Shown piece by piece: positions 1-6,948 of a stretch of DNA of 64,000 nt. The stretch lies in assembly GCF_002960425.1 (NCBI RefSeq), contig NZ_POIZ01000052.1:1-64000 (forward strand), given 5' to 3'. The stretch is from Streptococcus suis (GTDB taxonomy: Bacteria > Bacillota > Bacilli > Lactobacillales > Streptococcaceae). The notes beneath the pieces are model-generated. The model searched no databases and was not told where the DNA came from. It saw nothing but the letters and a program-made list of their open reading frames with translations. Each line of letters opens with the position of its first letter. Positions within the stretch are counted from its first letter, which is position 1. The translations under genes were made by a program, and so were the position numbers.

Positions 1-63
1 TCTAATGTGAGTTTCGTCGCTTTTCATTATAGGGCATATGGGACTTTTTTCTATACTCAAAAA

Positions 64-113
64 GGCTCCATAATCTCTACAGTGGATTTACCCACTACAG
101 AAATTATAGAGCC
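64..113. repeat. 50-bp imperfect palindrome before tatD
   Basis: The segment begins GGCTCCATAATCTCT and ends AGAAATTATAGAGCC, which are near-perfect reverse complements, and the inner bases CAGTGG/CCACT continue the stem. It could be a long hairpin (terminator of the upstream gene without a T tract) or a relic of insertion-sequence terminal inverted repeats; the GGCTC ends resemble those of ISL3-type elements. Only the palindrome itself is seen directly. Confidence 0.55.
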
Positions 114-134
114 GGAAAAGAATGGCTTGAAATA

Positions 135-143
135 TGGTACAAT
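135..143 (+). promoter_or_regulatory. Extended -10 promoter abutting tatD start
   Basis: TGG-TACAAT (TACAAT at 138-143) forms an extended -10 element. Transcription would begin about seven bases downstream, at or next to the tatD ATG at 150, so the transcript would be leaderless or nearly so. No Shine-Dalgarno sequence lies in front of this ATG. Confidence 0.5.
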
Positions 144-149
144 AGAATC

Positions 150-932
150 ATGATACAGATATTTGATACCCACACCCACCTCAACGTTGAGCAGTTTGAC
201 GGTCGGGTCCAAGAGGAATTAGACTTTGCCAAGGAAATGGGGGTCACCCTCCACAATGTGGTCGGTTTTGACCGAGCAACCATTGACAAGGCTATGGAAC
301 TGGCTGACCAGCATCCTGAAATTTATCTGACATTGGGCTGGCATCCGACAGAGGCTGGCACCTATGACGAGGAAGTAGAAAGCTACTTGCTTGAGGCACT
401 CAAACATCCTAAGGTCATTGCCCTGGGGGAGATTGGGCTGGACTACTACTGGATGACGGCGGACAAGGAAACCCAGGCTCGTGTTTTCAAGCGACAGATG
501 GAGTTGGCCAAGCAGTTGGATTTGCCCTTTGTGGTTCATACTCGCGATGCCTTGGAAGATACTTACCAGATCATCAAGGAAGTCGGTGTTGGTCCGCGCG
601 GAGGCATCATGCATTCCTTCTCTGGCACGCTGGAGGAGGCTCAGGCCTTTATGGACTTGGGTATGCACATCTCCTTCTCGGGAGTGGTGACCTTCAAGAA
701 AGCCGTCGAACTTCAGGAAGCGGCGCAAGCATTGCCCCTAGAAAAAATCCTGGTCGAGACGGATGCACCTTATCTGGCTCCAGTTCCCAAGCGTGGTCGG
801 GAAAATCGCACCGGCTACACCAGATATGTGGTGGATATGCTGGCCCAGCTTCGCAACCAGTCGGTCGAAGAAGTGGCGAAAGCGACCTACGAGAATGCAA
901 GGAGCTTGTTCAGAATTGACTCAGAAAATTAA
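150..932 (+). CDS. tatD: TatD family metal-dependent deoxyribonuclease
   Basis: The 260-residue product is a TIM-barrel metal-dependent hydrolase of the TatD family, which act as 3'-5' exonucleases on DNA. It starts with the metal-binding HxH (THTHLN, His8 and His10), has GEIGLDYY with the bridging Glu near residue 94, VHTRDA near 130, HSFSG near 155 and ETDAPYL near 203. Length and all metal ligands are those of a complete enzyme. The gene overlaps rnmV by 17 bases, the usual Firmicutes pairing. The ATG at 150 gives the expected N-terminus but lacks a Shine-Dalgarno sequence and lies just after a -10 element. Confidence 0.95.
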   Translation: MIQIFDTHTHLNVEQFDGRVQEELDFAKEMGVTLHNVVGFDRATIDKAMELADQHPEIYLTLGWHPTEAGTYDEEVESYLLEALKHPKVIALGEIGLDYYWMTADKETQARVFKRQMELAKQLDLPFVVHTRDALEDTYQIIKEVGVGPRGGIMHSFSGTLEEAQAFMDLGMHISFSGVVTFKKAVELQEAAQALPLEKILVETDAPYLAPVPKRGRENRTGYTRYVVDMLAQLRNQSVEEVAKATYENARSLFRIDSEN

Positions 933-1485
933 GATACAAGAAGTCCTCGTTGTTGAAGGCAAGGACGATACAGCAAACCTCAAACGGTTTTACGAGGTGG
1001 ATACCTACGAAACCAGAGGCTCTGCTATATCAGACGATGACTTGGAACGCATCGAGAAACTCCATGACCTGCGTGGCGTCATTGTCTTTACTGACCCGGA
1101 CTACAATGGGGAGCGGATTCGGAAGATGATTATGCAGGCCATTCCCACGGTCAAACACGCCTTTTTACAGCGGGACGAGGCTAGGCCCCAGTCCAAAACA
1201 AAAGGGCGGTCCTTGGGCATTGAGCACGCCAGCTTTGAGGACTTGGAAAAAGCCCTCGCAGGCCTGCGTGGTTACTACGATGATGAAAATAACTTTGACA
1301 TCACCAAGTCAGATCTGATGCGCCTAGGCTTGCTTATGGGCGGAGACAGTCGCAAGCGGAGGGAGTATCTGGGAGAAAAGCTCCGCATCGGCTACTGCAA
1401 CGGCAAGCAACTGCTCAAACGCTTGGAGCTGTTTGGGATTGGTCTGGCGGAAGTTGAGGAGGCAATGGAGAGCTATCATGGATAG
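916..1485 (+). CDS. rnmV: Ribonuclease M5 (5S rRNA maturase)
   Basis: RNase M5 makes the final cuts in 5S rRNA maturation. The product carries a Toprim domain: VVEGKDD with the catalytic Glu at residue 14, and the DxD-type segment FTDPDYNGE near residues 57-65. I place the start at the TTG at 916, because an AGGAG lies eleven bases upstream and the resulting 189 residues match the family length; the reading frame open from 763 has no homologous N-terminus inside tatD. Translation is probably coupled to tatD, with which it overlaps by 17 bases. Confidence 0.93.
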   Translation: MTQKIKIQEVLVVEGKDDTANLKRFYEVDTYETRGSAISDDDLERIEKLHDLRGVIVFTDPDYNGERIRKMIMQAIPTVKHAFLQRDEARPQSKTKGRSLGIEHASFEDLEKALAGLRGYYDDENNFDITKSDLMRLGLLMGGDSRKRREYLGEKLRIGYCNGKQLLKRLELFGIGLAEVEEAMESYHG

Positions 1486-1846
1486 GGTCTACGCTGTTAA
1501 GTGCTTGGTAAAAAACGAGTTTGAGCCTACTTATGAGAATTACTCATCTTATGAAGAAGTGACCTACTTGCTGCCTGCTAATGTTCTTGTTTGGGAGGAT
1601 GAGCAGGTTGATAAGAATAAACTAGCAGCCTATTTGCGTGGTCTAGTTGAAGATGGCTATGTCAATGCGGATGGTATTTGGAAGCAGAGCCGTTTGTTTC
1701 ATATTGCTGGTCTGCAAGAAATGGACGACAGGGTAGAGTTTGATGGACCGGCTGTAGAAGTTTATCGCTGGTTTTACACTTTTGAACGCTCCGTGGCAGA
1801 GGAAGAATTTTTGAATATCTATTACTTTGATGATCTGGGGAGATAG
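1478..1846 (+). CDS. Hypothetical protein, 122 aa
   Basis: I do not recognise this protein. It is acidic and rich in Tyr, Trp and Phe (for example VYRWFYTFERSVAEEEF), without membrane segments or a signal peptide, so it should be cytosolic. The ATG at 1478 is preferred over the one at 1433 because a GGAGAG stands 6-11 bases upstream; this start overlaps the rnmV stop by eight bases, suggesting translational coupling. It is the first of four genes separating tatD-rnmV from ksgA, genes that usually lie closer together in streptococci. Confidence 0.7.
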   Translation: MDRVYAVKCLVKNEFEPTYENYSSYEEVTYLLPANVLVWEDEQVDKNKLAAYLRGLVEDGYVNADGIWKQSRLFHIAGLQEMDDRVEFDGPAVEVYRWFYTFERSVAEEEFLNIYYFDDLGR

Positions 1847-1850
1847 GGCA

Positions 1851-2306
1851 ATGTCTAGACGAGAGCAAATCATCCTAACCAATATGTGTATGATTACAGA
1901 CGGTCAGCAGGTATTGGTCCAGAATAGGAAGTCAGAGAAGTGGCCGGGAGTCACGTTTCCGGGTGGCCATGTCGAACGTGGCGAGAGTATTATTTCCTCT
2001 GTCATTCGTGAGGTCAAAGAAGAAACGGGCTTGACTGTATTCAACCTCGAACTCTGTGGCATTCAAAACTGGACGGACCCTACTGACCACTATCGTTATC
2101 TAGTATTTTGCTACAAAACCAGCCATTTTTCAGGAGTTCTCCAATCTTCTGATGAGGGAGAAGTCTTTTGGATTGATCGTGCGGACCTGAAGAATGTTCA
2201 GCTGGCAGACGGTTTTGAAGCTATGTTGGAAATCTTTGAACAGCCACAGCTGACGGAGAATTTTTTCTGGTTTGAAGACGGTGAGTGGAAGGTGGAGAAT
2301 CGATAA
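1851..2306 (+). CDS. Nudix hydrolase (8-oxo-dGTP diphosphatase-like)
   Basis: The 151-residue product has a complete Nudix box at about residues 38-60, starting GGHVERGES and ending REVKEETGL (consensus GX5EX7REUXEEXGU), so it should hydrolyse a nucleoside diphosphate linked to another group. The N-terminus SRREQIILTNMCM is typical of Gram-positive MutT/MutX-like enzymes that remove oxidised dGTP; the actual substrate cannot be read from sequence. The ATG at 1851 is chosen because a GGGGAG lies nine bases upstream; the alternative at 1827 lies inside the previous gene. Confidence 0.85.
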   Translation: MSRREQIILTNMCMITDGQQVLVQNRKSEKWPGVTFPGGHVERGESIISSVIREVKEETGLTVFNLELCGIQNWTDPTDHYRYLVFCYKTSHFSGVLQSSDEGEVFWIDRADLKNVQLADGFEAMLEIFEQPQLTENFFWFEDGEWKVENR

Positions 2307-2393
2307 TGAAAAATAGCTGGAAATGGCAGTTACTGTGAGGGAGTTGAGTCTTATTTCAGAATTGAGTGAGATGTTAAATCTGGAGGATGGAAG

Positions 2394-3797
2394 ATGGGAT
2401 TATTTGATTTTTGGAAAAAGAATAAAGATGAGATGACAGAAGTGACAACAGCTACCCAGCAGCCAGTTGCTTTTGGTGTAGAAGCAGTCTTTAACTTGCA
2501 AGATTCTGAGAGTGTCATATTAGCAGGTCAGGCTTACGGTACAATAAAGGTTGGTGATAGGCTTACTTTTGTTAAGGGCAGCCGGGAACATACTGTACTA
2601 ATCAAGGGGATTGAGAAATCTCAAATTTCTATGCAAGTCTTGACGAATCAAAAAGGTAGCTTGAGAGTAGCTCTGCCTGATAAAGAGTTTGCCAAAACAG
2701 GGTTAGTCCTGTATAATGCTGTTGCTAGCGTTGACTTTAAAGAAGAAGCTTATCTCAGAGCGTTAGCTGATGGTTTTATTGGCTTTCAAGAGGCAATTTT
2801 AAAACCCGAGGATATTCAGAAAGCCAGCTTAGCTGATGTTGCTGAATTGGTAGGGCTATTTATTGATTACTGTAGAAGAAACGACAAACTTTTCTCAGTA
2901 GAGGAAATTGACGAGAATCTTCAAAAAATCAAAACATTGAAAGATATTGTCAGAGACAAACTTTTAGTAGCTGATAGGATCTATGTTCTCCAATCGACAC
3001 GAACCGGAGAAGCTCACCTCCATTCTGAAACCTTCCAAAGAGAAGATGGCTCATTCCTTTGTACAGATCCGTTGATACAGATTGTAGATGAGGAACGCTA
3101 CGACTATGTAATGACAAAATTAACAGAAGCTAAACGGACTGATGTGACTTTACGAAAGGTTGAAAAAGGGGAAGATGGTGAAGGAATTACCAACGCTTTA
3201 GGAACTGAATTTTACCTAAATGGAGCACTTGGAGTTTTTATTGAGTCCAAAGATACAGTAGTCTGGGCGAAAGAGTTGGTTCCAAAACCCGATTTTAGTG
3301 GAATTCCAGAAATTCAAGTACCAGTAACCAATCCCAATATAGTCCGTTGGTTACTCCTGATGGGGCAGATGGGGAAACCTGAGACGAAAGATGAAGAATT
3401 GGTTTACGGGCTTTATTATGGATTTTTGTCCAGAGAAATACCAAGAGCTACCTTCCTCATTCCCATGCAGCATGATAAACATTTTTTAGAGAGATTAGAT
3501 GGGAAAGAGGAGTTTACCTTTAAACAAGGATCGAAGTTTAATCTTCCGACTAGAAAAGGGAAAGAGAATCGGGAGGCTATCTCAATCTTTACAGATTGGA
3601 AGCGTCTGAGGATGGTATTTGATGAGGATTGGGATGCGATGCTTGAACCTGCTGGAAGTATGATTTCAATCTTTGACTACATTATCAATGGAACTGAGTA
3701 CCATGAAGCGGGTTGTTATGTTAGTCAAGAATCTTTCGAGACCATGAAAAAAGTGAGCGAAAAGTTTGATGATTACCACGTAGAAGATGGAGAATAA
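2394..3797 (+). CDS. Two-part protein with SseB-like C-terminal region, 467 aa
   Basis: After a short lysine-rich N-terminus, residues about 20-110 (HAVFNLQDSE-type stretch, GTIKVGDRLTF) resemble a beta-barrel like domain 2 of translation GTPases. The C-terminal third (LVYGLYYGFLSR, FLIPMQHDKHFL, ISIFTDWKRLRMVF) resembles SseB-type domains, which have no firmly known function. No membrane segment is present. GGAGG lies before the ATG at 2394. Base composition is clearly lower in GC than ksgA, so the gene was probably acquired. The domain resemblance is my reading and is not certain. Confidence 0.6.
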   Translation: MGLFDFWKKNKDEMTEVTTATQQPVAFGVEAVFNLQDSESVILAGQAYGTIKVGDRLTFVKGSREHTVLIKGIEKSQISMQVLTNQKGSLRVALPDKEFAKTGLVLYNAVASVDFKEEAYLRALADGFIGFQEAILKPEDIQKASLADVAELVGLFIDYCRRNDKLFSVEEIDENLQKIKTLKDIVRDKLLVADRIYVLQSTRTGEAHLHSETFQREDGSFLCTDPLIQIVDEERYDYVMTKLTEAKRTDVTLRKVEKGEDGEGITNALGTEFYLNGALGVFIESKDTVVWAKELVPKPDFSGIPEIQVPVTNPNIVRWLLLMGQMGKPETKDEELVYGLYYGFLSREIPRATFLIPMQHDKHFLERLDGKEEFTFKQGSKFNLPTRKGKENREAISIFTDWKRLRMVFDEDWDAMLEPAGSMISIFDYIINGTEYHEAGCYVSQESFETMKKVSEKFDDYHVEDGE

Positions 3798-3798
3798 A

Positions 3799-4134
3799 AT
3801 GAAAATACAAGTAGATAGGACTTCCGTCTGTATGGGTGACGATGTTTTGCCACATTCTGGCGAAATTGACATCCCTAGTGACATTACTGTAACTGGTTTA
3901 ATCAAATTTTTAGAAGCTAAGACCTATTTACCGAGTATCAGAGGAAATAATGTTGTTTGGCAAATTCTAAATAATGGTAGCGAAGTAGCTGCTTACTTTA
4001 CAAAAAATCACCTGATTACAAATGCTAACCTTTCTTTGAAAAGTATGATTGATAAATCCGGCAATAATTTTTTATTTTTTAAATACTATACAAGTCCAGA
4101 GAGTTATCGGGCAAGAAAAGAGAAACACACATGA
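3799..4134 (+). CDS. Hypothetical protein, 111 aa
   Basis: The family is not recognised. The soluble protein begins [15 protein letters not shown] and ends in a basic tail ([10 protein letters not shown]). The ATG at 3799 has a GGAG seven to ten bases upstream, better than the ATG at 3787. The gene follows the 467-aa gene at once and overlaps the ksgA start by four bases (ATGA), so all are probably on one transcript. Its AT-rich composition matches its upstream neighbour and not ksgA, which suggests the two entered the operon together. Confidence 0.6.
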   Translation: MKIQVDRTSVCMGDDVLPHSGEIDIPSDITVTGLIKFLEAKTYLPSIRGNNVVWQILNNGSEVAAYFTKNHLITNANLSLKSMIDKSGNNFLFFKYYTSPESYRARKEKHT

Positions 4135-5003
4135 GAATTGCAGACAAAAACGTTACTCGTGCCGTCCTGGAACGCCACGGGTTTACCTTTAAGAAATCCT
4201 TCGGTCAGAACTTTTTGACCGATACCAATATTTTACAGAAAATTGTGGACACGGCAGAGATTGACCAGAATGTCAATGTCATCGAAATCGGTCCTGGAAT
4301 CGGAGCCTTGACTGAGTTTTTGGCGGAAAATGCCGCCGAAGTCATGGCTTTTGAGATTGACGACCGCCTGATTCCGATTTTGGCGGACACCTTGGGTCGC
4401 TTTGACAATGTGACCGTGGTCAACCAAGACATCTTGAAGACCGACCTGCAGACCCAGATTCAGAATTTCAAGAATCCTGACCTGCCCATCAAGGTTGTGG
4501 CCAACCTGCCCTACTACATCACCACCCCTATCCTCATGCACCTGATTGAGAGCAAGATTCCCTTCAGTGAGTTCGTGGTCATGATGCAGCGGGAGGTAGC
4601 CGACCGCATTTCTGCCGAGCCAAACACCAAGGCCTACGGTAGCCTGTCCATTGCGGTCCAGTACTACATGACTGCCAAAGTGGCCTTCATCGTGCCTCGT
4701 ACCGTCTTTGTGCCCGCACCAAACGTGGACTCCGCCATTCTCAAAATGGTCCGTCGCGAGCAACCCTTGGTCAGCGTCAAGGACGAAGATTTCTTCTTCC
4801 GGGTGTCCAAGGCCAGCTTTGTTCACCGCCGCAAGACCTTGTGGAACAACCTGACCAACCATTTTGGCAAGTCCGAAGAGGTCAAGGACAAGCTGACGCA
4901 GGCACTTGGCATGGCAGAGCTGGAAGCCAGTGTGCGTGGAGAAGCACTTTCCATGGCTGACTTCGCGCGTCTATCTGACAGCCTCCAGGAAGTTGGTTTA
5001 TAA
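4131..5003 (+). CDS. rsmA: 16S rRNA dimethyladenosine transferase
   Basis: RsmA/KsgA dimethylates two adjacent adenosines in helix 45 near the 3' end of 16S rRNA, a late step of 30S assembly; loss gives kasugamycin resistance. The 290-residue product has SAM-binding motif I ([15 protein letters not shown], about residues 50-64), the acidic VMAFEIDDR segment and the catalytic NLPYYI motif near residues 125-130. It starts at the ATG overlapping the stop of the previous gene. It closes the tatD-rnmV operon. Confidence 0.97.
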   Translation: MRIADKNVTRAVLERHGFTFKKSFGQNFLTDTNILQKIVDTAEIDQNVNVIEIGPGIGALTEFLAENAAEVMAFEIDDRLIPILADTLGRFDNVTVVNQDILKTDLQTQIQNFKNPDLPIKVVANLPYYITTPILMHLIESKIPFSEFVVMMQREVADRISAEPNTKAYGSLSIAVQYYMTAKVAFIVPRTVFVPAPNVDSAILKMVRREQPLVSVKDEDFFFRVSKASFVHRRKTLWNNLTNHFGKSEEVKDKLTQALGMAELEASVRGEALSMADFARLSDSLQEVGL

Positions 5004-5079
5004 GTAGGTATTGATTGTGGTGAAATCTGCGATCAATATTTATTTTAATGGAAAATTGTTTTCCTGTTTGCCTTGTTCG

Positions 5080-5108
5080 TTGACAGTGGGTGGAAAGCTT
5101 GCTATACT
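5080..5108 (+). promoter_or_regulatory. Consensus promoter for the 5206-9393 genes
   Basis: TTGACA at 5080-5085 and TATACT at 5103-5108 are separated by 17 bases, an almost ideal sigma-A promoter. The predicted start near 5115 gives a 90-base leader before the ATG at 5206 that contains a long hairpin and a terminator. Confidence 0.85.
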
Positions 5109-5129
5109 GAAATGTGACTAACTTTTGAA

Positions 5130-5191
5130 AAATATTGTCTGCAAATTGGCAGAATATTTACAAAAACAAGAGAGGGTTTCCCTCTTTTTTT
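5130..5191 (+). terminator. Leader hairpin followed by intrinsic terminator (attenuator-like)
   Basis: Two structures follow the promoter. Bases 5130-5142 pair with 5149-5159 (outer arm AAATAT/ATATTT, inner arm TCTGC/GCAGA, two-base bulge). Then AGAGGG (5171-5176) pairs with CCCTCT (5180-5185), followed by a run of seven T. The ribosome-binding GAAGG comes straight after the T run. Most transcripts should stop here unless something prevents it, so this looks like a conditional leader. Confidence 0.65.
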
Positions 5192-5205
5192 ATGAAGGTA
5201 TCTAT

Positions 5206-6936
5206 ATGTTAAAAACTATGCTGAAAAAGCATCCCCATTTAGTAGCCCTAGGCCTATTTGTGGGCTTTTCTTTATTATTATTGGTTCCCCACTTGCTAAC
5301 TAAGGGCATGGTGACAGGTGCGGACTTGATTTTCCACTACAATCGTTTCTATGATGCGGCTATGCAGATGAAGGAGGGCAATTTCTCCTATATTATCAGT
5401 TTGTATGGCTACCAGCAGTCAGGACGGATTGTCAATGCTCTCTATGGGCCTTATTTTGCCTATTTACAGGGGGTGCTAGTTCTTTTTAGTGGAACCTGGT
5501 TCCGCTATCAGATTTTATCCAATCTTCTCTTGGGAACTCTGAGTGCCACCTCCCTCTATCTCCTCATGCGTGAGGTCAAGGTCAAGTATGCTCACTCCAT
5601 CCTATTATCCATGTTCTTTGTGACCACCTATTCCATTCAATATTGGTGGGCAACCCAAGGATTTACCAGCTGGGGAGTGGCTCTTTTTCCGCTTTGTTTA
5701 ATCCCTGCAGTCCGTTTCTTGCAGACAAAAAAAGTCCCCATTTTCCTTATGGCAGGTGCAGTAGGGATTATGTTACAGGTCCATATGCTATCGACCTTAT
5801 TCTTGGTCATTGCCTATGGTATTCTCTTTTTCATTGGTTGGTGGAAATCAGACCAAAAAATGAAGATTATTGGACAAGTAGCCCTTTCGGTAGGGATTTT
5901 CCTGCTCCTAACCATCAATATCTGGTTGCCACTGGTTTATATCAACGCGACCAACAGTTTGGTTCCTCCATTTGTAAATAAGAAATTCGTTCAAAATACT
6001 GTCACATGGCTGAAAACAGCCTTTCTCTACTATCCCTATCCCTTGCCAATTTTCTTTGGGACCTATCTCTATTTTGTAGTGAAAAATTGGAAGAAACAAT
6101 CGCTGGTTCTAGCTGGTCTTGCTCTGACCTACGCAGTATTTTTAATCTTGTCAACCAACCTTTTCCCTTGGCAATTAGTAGCTGGCAAGGGGATCGACTT
6201 AGTTGAGTTGATCCAATTTCCTTTCCGCTTCTTCCTATATGCCAATGCCTTGTTGTTAGGAGTGGTAGGGCTACAAGTATCTGGCTTGTCAGAAAAAATG
6301 CAGAAAATATTTTCTGGTTTGACTGTTATTTCTTTGTTTGTTTCGGTTGGTTTTCTCTGGAATGAAAGTTATAAGGAAATCAAAGGACATTACTATAGCG
6401 ATACCTTCCTACAAAAACGAATTCATACGACTCTGTACGGTACAACGGAAGAGTTACAGGCTTCATTTCATTCTAAAGACTTGGGCGAATTTATCCACAT
6501 TGCTCAGAAATCCACGCCTGACTATGTACCAGATTTATCAGAAAAGACGGGACATCTGACCAATGAAGAGTCGGACAATACCTATTTTACCTATCGTGAC
6601 CAAGTGATTTTACCAAATCAAGAATTTACCAAAGAAGTTGATGGTAATCAGCTGGTGGTGACTTGGACGGCGTCAGAAGCAAAAGAGACTGCGGTACCAG
6701 TTATTGTCTACCAAGACAGTCAGCTTGTTTTGAATAATACCGTTTTAGATAGAGAAGATATGATGCTTTCCGATATCGGTGTGCCAACGGTTACCAGCCA
6801 ACCGGGCCAGAATACCCTAGTCCTATCCTACAAACAACAATGGTGGTTACTTCCTGTTATCGCGATTAGCTTGACTGGATGGCTAGTCTGGTCGATGTGC
6901 TACATATTTATTTACAGAAAATCAAACCTTTCCTAA
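5206..6936 (+). CDS. Polytopic membrane protein, GT-C/YfhO-like
   Basis: The 576-residue product has around 12 predicted membrane helices starting near residue 15 and a C-terminal extracytoplasmic part followed by a last helix (WWLLPVIAISLTGWLVW). The segment GADLIFHYNRFYD between the first two helices resembles the acidic first loop of GT-C-fold glycosyltransferases, which use lipid-linked donors outside the membrane. It lies 12 bases before an LtaS-like gene, so a role in decorating cell-surface glycopolymers is likely but unproven. The ATG at 5206 has a GAAGG site; an upstream TTG at 5125 falls inside the leader hairpin. Confidence 0.65.
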   Translation: MLKTMLKKHPHLVALGLFVGFSLLLLVPHLLTKGMVTGADLIFHYNRFYDAAMQMKEGNFSYIISLYGYQQSGRIVNALYGPYFAYLQGVLVLFSGTWFRYQILSNLLLGTLSATSLYLLMREVKVKYAHSILLSMFFVTTYSIQYWWATQGFTSWGVALFPLCLIPAVRFLQTKKVPIFLMAGAVGIMLQVHMLSTLFLVIAYGILFFIGWWKSDQKMKIIGQVALSVGIFLLLTINIWLPLVYINATNSLVPPFVNKKFVQNTVTWLKTAFLYYPYPLPIFFGTYLYFVVKNWKKQSLVLAGLALTYAVFLILSTNLFPWQLVAGKGIDLVELIQFPFRFFLYANALLLGVVGLQVSGLSEKMQKIFSGLTVISLFVSVGFLWNESYKEIKGHYYSDTFLQKRIHTTLYGTTEELQASFHSKDLGEFIHIAQKSTPDYVPDLSEKTGHLTNEESDNTYFTYRDQVILPNQEFTKEVDGNQLVVTWTASEAKETAVPVIVYQDSQLVLNNTVLDREDMMLSDIGVPTVTSQPGQNTLVLSYKQQWWLLPVIAISLTGWLVWSMCYIFIYRKSNLS

Positions 6937-6948
6937 GAGAGAAATGTT

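Noticed and set aside
4233..4862. 209-codon antisense frame in ksgA
   Set aside because: No start context; residues are the reverse-complement reading of GC-rich ksgA codons.
5125..5205. Upstream TTG start extending the GT-C-like protein by 27 residues
   Set aside because: Would translate through the leader hairpin and the terminator and lacks a ribosome site; the ATG at 5206 has one.
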